A stretch of 64,000 bases of DNA from Martinezella lusitana (GTDB taxonomy: Bacteria; Pseudomonadota; Alphaproteobacteria; Rhizobiales; Rhizobiaceae). The stretch covers positions 40,828 through 104,827 of the forward strand of contig NZ_FMAF01000020.1 of NCBI RefSeq assembly GCF_900094565.1, read 5' to 3'. The notes below the pieces were generated by a model. The model worked only from the letters and a program-made list of their open reading frames with translations. It searched no databases and was not told the origin of the DNA. Shown here piece by piece: positions 9,425 through 17,494 of the stretch (its first letter is position 1; the number at the start of each line of letters is the position of its first letter). The position numbers were made by a program, and so were the translations under genes.

Positions 9425-9937
9425 TTAGAGCGCCCCTTGGGTCGCTGCAATCAAAAGCGGCGAGGAGGGAAAGGCAAGGATGCCGCCGATGGCAATCGCA
9501 ATGCCGTAGGGGATTTTTTTGGCGACCATCAATGAATTCGGCACGGGCAGACCAATGGCCATGATGATGCTGGATTGCGACCGAAGCAAAACGATCAGAA
9601 CCGTCACCACCCCGCCGATAAACGCGACATAGACGAGAAATTCCATCAGCGAAGAATCGAAACCGAACCAGAGTGCTGCAGCAGCCAAGAGCTTCGCATC
9701 GCCGCCGCCCATGACATTCAGCGCGAACAGCGCGAAGCAGGCAAAAAAGACAATGCCGGCGCCGGCGAAGTGCATACCGATTTCCGCAAATGAAAATCCG
9801 AAAACGGGCGCCAATACCAAGAATGAGACTGCGAGCGCCAGAGACACACGATTTGGGATCGTCATGGTCAGCAGATCGGAGATGGCCGCTATCGACATGC
9901 AAAGCGGAAAGATGAGTAATACTGCAGCTTCAAGCAA
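9425..9937 (-). CDS. cpaA: Prepilin peptidase CpaA/TadV
   Basis: A polytopic inner-membrane aspartyl protease of about 170 residues with the two catalytic motifs of type IV prepilin peptidases: 'ISDLLTMTIPNR' (Asp near residue 21) and 'GGGDAKLLAA' (GxGD motif). It lacks the N-terminal methylase region, as TadV enzymes do. It cleaves the Flp pilin and the TadE-like pseudopilins. There is no ATG near the start. TTG at 9937 is preferred because GGAGG lies 8 bases ahead; TTG at 9943 is nearly in contact with that ribosome binding site. It follows pilA after a terminator-like hairpin. Confidence 0.9.
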   Translation of the reverse strand: MLEAAVLLIFPLCMSIAAISDLLTMTIPNRVSLALAVSFLVLAPVFGFSFAEIGMHFAGAGIVFFACFALFALNVMGGGDAKLLAAAALWFGFDSSLMEFLVYVAFIGGVVTVLIVLLRSQSSIIMAIGLPVPNSLMVAKKIPYGIAIAIGGILAFPSSPLLIAATQGAL

Positions 9938-9960
9938 TGCCAACTCCTCCGATCCTGTGT

Positions 9961-9993
9961 ACTAAAAAAGAAACCGCCCACATTATTGGGCGG
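9961..9993 (-). terminator. Rho-independent terminator downstream of pilA
   Basis: A 7-bp GC-rich stem (9974-9980 with 9987-9993) with a 6-base loop. Read on the minus strand it is followed by a T-rich run (complement of 9963-9973). It lies 38 bases past the pilA stop and before cpaA, so it should reduce read-through from the highly expressed pilin gene into the machine genes. Confidence 0.75.
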
Positions 9994-10030
9994 CTCCCAT
10001 ACCAAATTACTATTATGGCACCGCGACAGA

Positions 10031-10213
10031 TTAATGTGCGGCCGAAGCGTTATTCATCTTCGTCGAGATGTTGTTGAAGGTCGTGCTGAGCGTATTGCCC
10101 AGGGTGGTTGCGCCGGCAATGATGGCGACCGAGATCAGAGCAGCGATCAGGCCGTATTCGATTGCGGTCGCACCGGATTCATCCTTCAGGAAGCGCGAAA
10201 AAAGCTTGGACAT
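10031..10213 (-). CDS. pilA: Flp/Fap-type major pilin
   Basis: A 60-residue Flp pilin. A short positively charged leader 'MSKLFSRFLKDESG' precedes the processing site G/ATAIEYGLI, with Glu at position +5 (after A-T-A-I), followed by one hydrophobic helix ('LIAALISVAIIAGATTLG') and a short polar tail. CpaA is the expected processing peptidase. The ribosome binding site GGAG is about 5 bases before the ATG. It is the first gene of the minus-strand cpa/tad cluster and is followed by a terminator, as expected for a pilin made in excess over the machine. In Agrobacterium the homologue is ctpA. Confidence 0.95.
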   Translation of the reverse strand: MSKLFSRFLKDESGATAIEYGLIAALISVAIIAGATTLGNTLSTTFNNISTKMNNASAAH

Positions 10214-10619
10214 TGATTTACTCCACTCACTTTGTTGACAGCACGTCCGCCAACTGTTTGCCGTTGATCGGATGCGTTGAACCCTAGTCGCGCGCCGTTT
10301 CCATCGCTTTAAGGAAGTGGGTTAACGCAGTGTAAATTCTAAAGCGAAAATAGAATAGTTAACTCCAATTCATGTCTTTCCAAGCATTTTTAAAGAAAAC
10401 TTTTAGCTTAAAAGAAATTATTAGGTACATGTATATTAGAATAATATGCGACTTGCCTCGTAATGACACGTATTTGTCGTGAAAAACGAAGAACGGAAGT
10501 CAGATGAGGGACACCAGCGTCATAATCACGCTATCGAGCGACGCCTTAATCGTTCATTCACCATTCTTTCTCATTCTGTGCGGTAAACATTTTCGACATC
10601 AACTCCAAGAGGCAAAGCC
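10214..10619. promoter_or_regulatory. Divergent intergenic region between pilA and the plus-strand orphan pilus gene
   Basis: This 406-base region has no convincing ORF and is clearly AT-rich between about 10310 and 10450 compared with its surroundings. It must contain the pilA promoter (minus strand) and probably the promoter for the gene at 10620. I looked for CtrA-type TTAA-N7-TTAA boxes. The pair TTAA...TTAAC at about 10310-10327 has a 9-base spacer rather than 7, so no specific regulator is assigned. Confidence 0.5.
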
Positions 10620-11042
10620 ATGCCAATCGGCGGCAAAACCGCATTCCTTGCCGGCGTAGTCGCCCTGGCCAGCATGACACCACAGCTTTCCCAGGCTGCG
10701 GGAGAAAGCATGCTGCGCGTCTACATGGATCACGCGCGCGTATTGAAGCTTGACCGTCCCGTCGCGAAAGTCATCGTCGGAAATTCCCAGGTCGCCGATG
10801 CGACTGTCGCGGATCCGAAGACCATCGTGCTGACCGGCCGCAATTTTGGCACCACGAATATCATCCTGCTCGATGCTGACGACAATGCGATCGTGGACGA
10901 ACAGATCCTGGTCTCGATCGATGAAGGCAATACAGTGCGCGTCTTTCGCCAGACGGATCGCGCCGTACTGTCGTGCACACCCAATTGCGAACAGCACGCC
11001 CAGCAGAGCAATACCGCGACAGCCGCGCCAACTGGCCAGTAA
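10620..11042 (+). CDS. Stand-alone pilus-assembly N-terminal (secretin-N-like) periplasmic protein
   Basis: A 140-residue secreted protein. A signal peptide ends around 'SQAAGES' (residue 25), followed by a domain that closely parallels the N-terminal domain of CpaC: 'MDHARVLKLDRPVAKVIVGNSQ', 'VADATVADPKTIVLTGRNFG', 'TTNIILLDADD'. This is the T2SS/T3SS pilus-N domain (PF13629 type) without any secretin barrel. The C-terminus is polar and carries a CxxxC ('CTPNC'). AGAGG lies 7 bases before the ATG. It is divergent from pilA and upstream of two TadE-like genes. A role as a secretin-associated periplasmic adaptor is inference from domain and context. Confidence 0.8.
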   Translation: MPIGGKTAFLAGVVALASMTPQLSQAAGESMLRVYMDHARVLKLDRPVAKVIVGNSQVADATVADPKTIVLTGRNFGTTNIILLDADDNAIVDEQILVSIDEGNTVRVFRQTDRAVLSCTPNCEQHAQQSNTATAAPTGQ

Positions 11043-11200
11043 GACGCTTTTGTTGATGCAAATATTCGAAAGAAATATTTAGGAATTACCCTCCAATCGA
11101 TAATTCTGGTTTCCTTTAAATATGAAGGGAGAAGAGAAACGGATTATCAAGAAAGCATCTCTAGTTTCACCCGCAGGCAAATCGCCGCGGATACTCAACG

Positions 11201-11821
11201 ATGCCAGACGATGATCTTCTCGGAAACAAGAGCCCAGCACGGCGGCGTGCCCGAGGTCGTTTGCGCGAATTCGTGCGCTCTCGCGACGGAACCGCGGCGA
11301 TCGAATTCGCTTTGCTTGCCATTCCCTATTTCCTGATCGTCTTCGCGATCCTGGAGACCTTCGTCGCCTTCACCGCCGAGCAGGTCATTTCCAATGCCGT
11401 CGACACCCTGTCGCGCCAGATCAGAACCGGACAAATCACCGCAAGCAATACAACTCAGCAGCAATTTCGCCAGGCCTTCTGCAATGAGATCTCGGTGCTG
11501 ATCACCTGCTCGTCATCGGAAGCGACGACGCCATCGAGCCTCTATCTCGATGTTGAAAACTACACCAGCTTCGCAGCCATGCCGACGACAGTTCCGCGCC
11601 AATCGTCGACGGATCCCTATTCCGATCTCAAGACCACCGGCTTTGCATTCGCACCTGGCGGCGCCAAATCCATGAACATGGTGCGCGCCTATTATCGATG
11701 GCAGATCATGACGGACCTCATGCGGCCCTATCTCACCAACATACGACCGTCCGACGGCTCGATGCCGACGACCTACCTCATCGTCGCGACCGCTGCTTTC
11801 CAGAATGAGAACTATCCTTGA
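11201..11821 (+). CDS. TadE-like pseudopilin (first of a pair)
   Basis: A 206-residue protein with a basic N-terminus and the TadE/TadG signature 'SRDGTAAIEFALLAIPYFLI' (about residues 31-50), where the helix following GTAAIEFALL resembles a prepilin processing site with Glu. The remaining about 150 residues are periplasmic and contain two cysteines ('FCNEISVLITC'). TadE/F/G proteins are minor pilins or adhesion and assembly factors of Tad pili. No strong ribosome binding site is visible at the ATG. The stop codon overlaps the TTG start of the next gene, so the pair is translationally coupled. Confidence 0.85.
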   Translation: MPDDDLLGNKSPARRRARGRLREFVRSRDGTAAIEFALLAIPYFLIVFAILETFVAFTAEQVISNAVDTLSRQIRTGQITASNTTQQQFRQAFCNEISVLITCSSSEATTPSSLYLDVENYTSFAAMPTTVPRQSSTDPYSDLKTTGFAFAPGGAKSMNMVRAYYRWQIMTDLMRPYLTNIRPSDGSMPTTYLIVATAAFQNENYP

Positions 11822-12408
11822 GCGGGCAAGCGAACATAATAGAGAAGGAAGGCACGTCCTTCGGCCTCCTGCGGCGCTTTGCACGCGACCGGCGCGGCGT
11901 CGGCGCGATCGAATTCGCCATTCTCTTTCCCGTGCTGCTGATGCTCTACCTCGGCGCTTTCGAGCTTACCGTCGGCCTCAGCTTCTCGAAGCGCGCCAGC
12001 CGCTCGGCCGGCTCGATCGCGGATATCGTCTCGCAGCAGTCGAGCGTCACGAAGTCGGTGCTTGCCACCATGCCGTCCGTGGCCAGTGCTATTTTCGCGC
12101 CCTATGTCACGACCGGCCTGACATTGAAGATTACCGGCATTGCGATCGACGCTACAGGAAATGCGACGGTGGCCTGGTCTTGGGCACAGGACGGGACGCG
12201 GCCCTATTCGGCCGGCACCGCGGTCACGATCCCCAGCAGCCTGAACCAGGCGAGCACGTTCCTCGTCCGTAGCGAGCTTGCCATCCCTTACCAGCTCATC
12301 AGTTTCGGCGCCAACTTCCTGCCGAGCGGCACCAACCAGATCACCATAAGCCGGCAGTATTACTATCGCCAGCGCGTCGGCACGTCGATCAGCTGCAGCG
12401 ACTGCTGA
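11818..12408 (+). CDS. TadE-like pseudopilin (second of a pair)
   Basis: A 196-residue protein with the same layout as its neighbour: basic leader, 'RRGVGAIEFAILFPVLLMLY' signature helix around residues 25-44, then a periplasmic domain ending in a CSDC motif. The start is a TTG overlapping the upstream TGA (TTGA, 11818-11821); no better in-frame start precedes the signature helix. It is probably a minor pilin processed by CpaA. The large TadG (with a von Willebrand domain) that often accompanies these genes is not in this window. Confidence 0.83.
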   Translation: MSGQANIIEKEGTSFGLLRRFARDRRGVGAIEFAILFPVLLMLYLGAFELTVGLSFSKRASRSAGSIADIVSQQSSVTKSVLATMPSVASAIFAPYVTTGLTLKITGIAIDATGNATVAWSWAQDGTRPYSAGTAVTIPSSLNQASTFLVRSELAIPYQLISFGANFLPSGTNQITISRQYYYRQRVGTSISCSDC

Positions 12409-12542
12409 GCGCGATCATCAAGACCAAGCTCGGCATTCCCAACCGAAACGGAAAATTGCCAAGTCGGTGGCTCCGTTATATGGGTGACGTCCAATGCACC
12501 CGGCGGAACCGCTGGGCGGCGATGATCTTTATCGGGTGATCC

Positions 12543-13763
12543 ATGGCGCGCGCCTTTCTCTTCGTTCTGGACTCTTTTGGCGTCGGCGGCGGCCCGGATG
12601 CGGCAAGCTATGGCGACGAGGGCGCCGACACGCTCGGCCATATCGCCGAATTCTGTGCCGCCGGTGCCGCCGACCGCGAAGGCCTGCGCCAGGGACCATT
12701 GGTATTGCCGACCATGTCCGCCTTCGGGCTGCTGGAGATCGCCAAAGCGGCGACAGGCAGCTATCCCGCCGGAATGCCGCAGCCTGAGAAGCTTTATGGG
12801 GTCTACGGCTGCGCCAGCGAGGTTTCACGCGGCAAGGACACGCCATCAGGCCATTGGGAGATCGCCGGAACGCCTGTTATGTTCGATTGGGGTTACTTTC
12901 CGGCCGAGGGCGACGCCTTTCCGCCGGAGCTGGTGAAAGCCATCTGCGAGGCGGCCGATCTGCCCGGTATTCTCGGCAATTGCCATGCGTCCGGCACGGA
13001 TATCATCGCCAGGCTCGGGGAAGAGCATATTCGCAGTGGCAAGCCGATCTGCTACACCTCGTCCGATTCCGTCTTCCAGATCGCCGCACATGAGCAGCAT
13101 TTCGGGCTGGATCGGCTGATCGGCCTCTGCAAGATCGTGCGCACCCTGCTCGATCCCTATAATATCGGCCGCGTCATTGCCCGCCCCTTCGTCGGCGTGA
13201 CGGCGGCAACATTCGAGCGGACCGGAAACCGCCGCGACTTCTCCGTGCTGCCGCCGGAACCGACCCTGCTCGACCGCCTCGTCAAGGCCGAACGCACCGT
13301 GCATGCGGTGGGCAAGATCGGCGATATCTTCGCCCATCAGGGCGTTTCCAAAGTCATCAAGGCCAATGGCAACATGGCTTTGATGGATGCCACGTTGAAG
13401 GCCATGGACGAAGCTGCCGACGGCGATCTGGTTTTCACCAATTTCGTCGATTTCGACATGGTCTACGGCCATCGCCGCGATGTGCCGGGCTATGCTGCGG
13501 CGCTCGAGGCCTTCGACGCGCGGCTGCCGGAAGTGCTTAAGAAAATGAAGGCAGGCGATCTCGTCATACTGACCGCCGATCACGGTTGCGACCCGACTTG
13601 GCGCGGCACGGATCACACGCGCGAGCGCGTACCGGTCATCGCCTATGGACCGGGCATCCGCTCGCGCTCCATCGGCATCCGCCAAACCTATGCCGACATC
13701 GGCGAGACGATCGCACAACATCTGGGCGTTGCGGCAGGACCGCATGGAAGGAGTTTCCTTTGA
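12543..13763 (+). CDS. deoB: Phosphopentomutase
   Basis: A 406-residue enzyme of the alkaline phosphatase superfamily that interconverts (deoxy)ribose-1-phosphate and (deoxy)ribose-5-phosphate. It links nucleoside phosphorolysis to aldolase cleavage and the pentose phosphate pathway. Metal-ligand motifs are visible: 'FVLDSFGVGG' at the N-terminus, 'DTPSGHWE' near residue 100, and 'LTADHGCDPTWRGTDHTRE' near residues 340-360. Full family length. It starts a plus-strand unit deoB-add-upp, and its stop overlaps the TTG start of add. Confidence 0.96.
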   Translation: MARAFLFVLDSFGVGGGPDAASYGDEGADTLGHIAEFCAAGAADREGLRQGPLVLPTMSAFGLLEIAKAATGSYPAGMPQPEKLYGVYGCASEVSRGKDTPSGHWEIAGTPVMFDWGYFPAEGDAFPPELVKAICEAADLPGILGNCHASGTDIIARLGEEHIRSGKPICYTSSDSVFQIAAHEQHFGLDRLIGLCKIVRTLLDPYNIGRVIARPFVGVTAATFERTGNRRDFSVLPPEPTLLDRLVKAERTVHAVGKIGDIFAHQGVSKVIKANGNMALMDATLKAMDEAADGDLVFTNFVDFDMVYGHRRDVPGYAAALEAFDARLPEVLKKMKAGDLVILTADHGCDPTWRGTDHTRERVPVIAYGPGIRSRSIGIRQTYADIGETIAQHLGVAAGPHGRSFL

Positions 13764-14728
13764 CATCGCATTTGAAGAAGGTGGAGCTGCATTGCCATCT
13801 GGAAGGCGCGGCTCCGCCAGCGCTGACGCTCGCGCAGGCACGGAAATACGGCGTCGACACCAGCGCTTTCCTCAAGGATGGCATCTATCTCTGGAAGGAT
13901 TTCGCCGAATTCCTCGTCTGCTACGACAAGGTTTCCGAGGTCTATCGCACGGAGGAAGATTATGCGCTGCTGACGGAAACCTATCTGGAAGAGCTTGCCG
14001 GCATCGGCACCATCTATAGCGAGCTCATCGTCTCGCCCGATCATGGGGACCGCATCGGCCTCGGCGCCGACGCCTATATGGCCGGGGTTTCTGCTGGTAT
14101 TCGGGCCGCCAAGGCAAAGACCGGCATCGAGGCCCGGCTGATCGTGACAGGCGAACGCCACTTCGGCCCGGACCGGGTGGTGAAGGCGGCCGAATATGCG
14201 GCCAGGAGCGACAATCCGCTGATATCAGGTTTCAACATGGCGGGCGAAGAACGTATGGGCCGCGTCGCCGATTACGCCCGCGCCTTCGACATCGCCCGCG
14301 AGGCCGGTCTTGGCATCACCATCCATGCCGGCGAAGTCTGCGGCGCCTTCAGCGTTGCCGATGCCGTCGAGCTGGTCCGCCCCGATCGGATCGGCCATGG
14401 CGTGCGCGCCGTCGAGGATGCAGACCTCGTCAAGCGCCTCGCCGATCTCGGCACGGTGCTGGAGGTCTGCCCGGGCTCCAACGTCGCACTCAATGTCTTC
14501 CCGGATTTCCCATCGCATCCACTGCGCAAGCTGCGCGAGGCCGGCGTGCGGGTGACGATCAACTCCGACGATCCGCCCTTCTTCCATACGTCGCTCAAGC
14601 GTGAATATGAACTCGCTTCAACCGCTTTCGGCTTCAGCGACGACGAGATCGACGCCATGACACGCACGGCAATCGAAGCTGCCTTCGTGGACGAGGCGAC
14701 CCGGGCGGCGTTGCTGGCGAGGCTGTAA
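13760..14728 (+). CDS. add: Adenosine deaminase
   Basis: A 322-residue amidohydrolase that deaminates (deoxy)adenosine to (deoxy)inosine in purine salvage. The zinc-binding 'HCHLEG' is at residues 11-16, with 'ITIHAGE', 'IGHGVRA' and 'VTINSDDPPFF' further on. The start is inferred to be TTG at 13760, overlapping the deoB stop, because GGAAGGAG sits 6-7 bases upstream and the protein then begins just before the conserved 'KVELHCHLEG'. The long upstream extension of this frame lies inside deoB and is not coding. Coupled to deoB. Confidence 0.94.
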   Translation: MTSHLKKVELHCHLEGAAPPALTLAQARKYGVDTSAFLKDGIYLWKDFAEFLVCYDKVSEVYRTEEDYALLTETYLEELAGIGTIYSELIVSPDHGDRIGLGADAYMAGVSAGIRAAKAKTGIEARLIVTGERHFGPDRVVKAAEYAARSDNPLISGFNMAGEERMGRVADYARAFDIAREAGLGITIHAGEVCGAFSVADAVELVRPDRIGHGVRAVEDADLVKRLADLGTVLEVCPGSNVALNVFPDFPSHPLRKLREAGVRVTINSDDPPFFHTSLKREYELASTAFGFSDDEIDAMTRTAIEAAFVDEATRAALLARL

Positions 14729-14850
14729 AGGCTGGATTCCAGGCCGCAGACTGGGGATGAAATTTCCCAAAGCGGCCTATTTTCTTGCACCAGAGACGAT
14801 TTCCGTGAAAGAAACATCTCATATCGCGGAATTACTGGAAGGCTGAAACC

Positions 14851-15480
14851 ATGGACGGCGTCACTGTCATCGATCACCCGCTTGTGCAACACAAGCTCAC
14901 AATCATGCGCAAGAAGGAGACGTCGACAGGGAGCTTCCGCCGACTGCTGCGCGAGATCTCGACGCTGCTTTGTTACGAAGTGACGCGCGACCTGGAATTG
15001 ACCATCGAGACGATCGAAACGCCGCTTCAGCCGATGGACGCGCCGATCCTCGAAGGCAAGAAGCTGGTCTTCGCTTCGATCCTGCGCGCCGGCAACGGCC
15101 TGCTGGAAGGCATGCTCGACCTCGTGCCCTCGGCCCGTGTCTCGCATATCGGCGTCTACCGCGATCACGAGACGCTGCAGCCCGTCGAATATTACTTCAA
15201 GGCACCGGAGGATATCGCCGAGCGCCTGATCATCGTCGTCGACCCGATGCTGGCGACCGGCAATTCCTCGATTGCGGCGATCGACAAGCTGAAGGAACGT
15301 GGTGCCCACAATATCCGCTTCCTCTGCCTGCTGGCCGCTCCCGAAGGCATTGCCAATTTCCGCAACGCGCATCCGGACGTGCCGGTCTTCACCGCCGCGA
15401 TCGACAGCCATCTGAACGAGAAGGGCTATATCGTGCCCGGCCTCGGCGATGCCGGCGACCGTATGTACGGCACGAAGTAG
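14851..15480 (+). CDS. upp: Uracil phosphoribosyltransferase
   Basis: A 209-residue cytosolic enzyme that makes UMP from uracil and PRPP. It is full length, with the PRPP-binding loop 'VDPMLATGNSSIAAID' near residues 131-146 and the C-terminal uracil-binding region 'YIVPGLGDAGDRMYGT'. It follows add by 122 bases in the same direction and ends at a strong terminator. With deoA and cdd on the opposite strand it completes pyrimidine salvage: cytidine to uridine, then uracil, then UMP. Confidence 0.97.
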   Translation: MDGVTVIDHPLVQHKLTIMRKKETSTGSFRRLLREISTLLCYEVTRDLELTIETIETPLQPMDAPILEGKKLVFASILRAGNGLLEGMLDLVPSARVSHIGVYRDHETLQPVEYYFKAPEDIAERLIIVVDPMLATGNSSIAAIDKLKERGAHNIRFLCLLAAPEGIANFRNAHPDVPVFTAAIDSHLNEKGYIVPGLGDAGDRMYGTK

Positions 15481-15505
15481 ATTTCGCCGTTACATTTGCT
15501 GTTTT

Positions 15506-15535
15506 GCCCGGCGGTGTCCAACTGCCGGGCTTTTT
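15506..15535 (+). terminator. Rho-independent terminator of deoB-add-upp
   Basis: A perfect 7-bp stem (GCCCGGC at 15506-15512 with GCCGGGC at 15524-15530) followed at once by five T residues, 26 bases after the upp stop. Confidence 0.9.
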
Positions 15536-15606
15536 ACTGATTGCTTTAGCGGCCCTTCAGTAAAATTGACTTACATATGGCGATGCCCGCAGGAGGGGCC
15601 TCGCTG

Positions 15607-16128
15607 ATGCTTGTTCGCGTTCTTGTCTTTGCCGGCATCATCGCCGTTGCGGCCACCCAGGTGCCACCGCTCTTGACCGGGATCGCAAACAGAGAAAAGC
15701 CCGCGCCGGTGGAAACCGTTTCCGTTCCGCCGCAGAAGGCCGAACCGCCCAGCCTCTATGGCACCGTATTGCTGCACGCCGATGCGAGCGGCCACTATCA
15801 GGGCGATTTCAACCTTAACGGCCGACCGGTGCATGGGATGATCGATACCGGTGCAACCTATGTCGCGATCAACGAAAGCACAGCACGCAGCATCGGCTTC
15901 AGCAGCGTCGATCTGGACTATCGTTATCCGATGCAAACCGCAAACGGCACTTCCAAGGTAGCTCTCGTCAAGCTCGGGCGCCTGGAGATCGGCGGGATCA
16001 GGGTCCGCGATATCGACGCCATCGTGGCGAAGGACAGCGCGTTATCCACGACACTGATCGGTATGAGCTTCCTGAAAAGGCTGAATTCCTATGGTGTCCA
16101 GAACAGCACATTGCGCCTGACGCAATAG
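15607..16128 (+). CDS. Membrane-anchored retropepsin-like aspartic protease (clan AA, TIGR02281 type)
   Basis: A 173-residue protein with an N-terminal hydrophobic helix, a Pro-rich linker and a single retropepsin-like domain. It has the active-site triad 'MIDTGATYVAI' (Asp near residue 80) and the matching 'TLIGMSFLKRL' hydrophobic-glycine motif near the end. Proteins of this family are predicted to act as dimers anchored in the membrane; their substrates are not known to me. ATG 15607 is preferred to 15577 because AGGAGG lies about 9 bases before it. It lies between the upp terminator and convergent deoA. Confidence 0.85.
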   Translation: MLVRVLVFAGIIAVAATQVPPLLTGIANREKPAPVETVSVPPQKAEPPSLYGTVLLHADASGHYQGDFNLNGRPVHGMIDTGATYVAINESTARSIGFSSVDLDYRYPMQTANGTSKVALVKLGRLEIGGIRVRDIDAIVAKDSALSTTLIGMSFLKRLNSYGVQNSTLRLTQ

Positions 16129-16182
16129 GGCGGCCAAGCGTTTCGCAGAATCGCTCAACCGCTCCACTCTATTGTTTTGACG

Positions 16183-17490
16183 TCATATCCTGGTGACGAT
16201 AACGGGCGGCAAGACAGGCGCAGTCTCAACGATGCGATAGCTGGCAGCCAGATCGGCCGTGGCCTTTTCCGCAGTTACCTCATCGACGGCGTGAACGGTT
16301 GCGATGCGGTCGCCTTTGCTGACCCTCGTGCCGAGCGGCAGGATATCGCTGAAGCCAACGCGATGATCGATCTTGTCCTGCGGATGACGTCGTCCGCCGC
16401 CCAGATCGATCACGCTCATGCCGATCGCGCGGGCATCGCAGGCGCCGAGCCATCCATCGGAGGAGGCAAGAACGGGCTTTTGCACCGGCGCGGCTGTCAG
16501 ATACCGATCGGGATTCTCGAGCAGATCGACCGGACCGCCGAGACCATGCACCATGCGGCCGAACACGTCAGCCGCCCTCCCGGAAGCAATGGCGTCTCGC
16601 GCCCTGCCCTCCGCCTCGGTGCTGTCCGCAGCAATGCCGGACTGAACCAACATCTCCACAGCGAAGGCCAGCACGATCGTTTCAAGCCGCGTGCCCGCCT
16701 TGTTGCCCTTCAGGAAATCCAGGCAGTTGCGAAGCTCCACCACATTGCCGGCGGCATCGGCCAGTGGCTCATTCATATCGGTGATCAGGGCGGAGGTTTT
16801 CACGCCGGCGCCGTTGGCGACATCCACCAGCGAGCGCGCCAGTGTCTCCGCCTCCTCCTGCGACGTCATGAAGGCGCCATTGCCGATCTTGACGTCAAGC
16901 ACCAAGGTTTCCAGCCCCGCCGCCAGTTTCTTCGACAGGATCGAAGCGGTGATCAAGGGTACGGAGTCGACGGTTGCGGTGACATCACGCACCGCATAGA
17001 GCTTGCCGTCGGCGGGTGCCAAAGCGCCGGTCTGGCCGATGATGGCGCAGCCCACCTCGTCCACCACCTTGCGGAAGCGCGCCGCATCCGGGGTGATCCC
17101 GTAGCCGGGAATGGATTCCAGCTTGTCGAGCGTGCCGCCGGTGTGGCCGAGGCCGCGACCGGAGATCATGGGCACGGCGAGGCCGCATGCGGCGGCAATG
17201 GGGGCCAGCATCAGCGAGACGTTGTCGCCGACGCCGCCAGTCGAATGCTTGTCGGCGATCGGCCTGCCGATGACGGACCAGGAGAGCGTATCACCGGAGC
17301 GGGCCATGGCGAGCGTCAAGGCCACGGTCTCATCGCGCGTCATTCCGCGAAACCACACGGCCATGGCAAAAGCGCCGATCTGGCTTTCCGCCAGTTCGCC
17401 ACGCGCCAATGCACCGATGAAATCGTCGATATCGGCAGCCGACAGGGCGGCGCCGTTACGCTTCAGCCGGATGATTTCCTGCGGGATCAT
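16183..17490 (-). CDS. deoA: Thymidine phosphorylase
   Basis: A 435-residue pyrimidine-nucleoside phosphorylase that splits thymidine or deoxyuridine into the base and deoxyribose-1-phosphate. The signature 'MISGRGLGHTGGTLDKLES' is near residue 110 and the phosphate/nucleoside-binding 'KHSTGGVGDNVSL' near residue 83. Full length. It is the last gene of the leftward nucleoside operon, 4 bases after deoC, and converges with the aspartic protease gene. Confidence 0.96.
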   Translation of the reverse strand: MIPQEIIRLKRNGAALSAADIDDFIGALARGELAESQIGAFAMAVWFRGMTRDETVALTLAMARSGDTLSWSVIGRPIADKHSTGGVGDNVSLMLAPIAAACGLAVPMISGRGLGHTGGTLDKLESIPGYGITPDAARFRKVVDEVGCAIIGQTGALAPADGKLYAVRDVTATVDSVPLITASILSKKLAAGLETLVLDVKIGNGAFMTSQEEAETLARSLVDVANGAGVKTSALITDMNEPLADAAGNVVELRNCLDFLKGNKAGTRLETIVLAFAVEMLVQSGIAADSTEAEGRARDAIASGRAADVFGRMVHGLGGPVDLLENPDRYLTAAPVQKPVLASSDGWLGACDARAIGMSVIDLGGGRRHPQDKIDHRVGFSDILPLGTRVSKGDRIATVHAVDEVTAEKATADLAASYRIVETAPVLPPVIVTRI

Positions 17491-17494
17491 GAGT

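Noticed and set aside
10300..10340. Possible CtrA binding site before pilA
   Set aside because: The TTAA pair has a 9-base rather than 7-base spacer; no other good match was seen.
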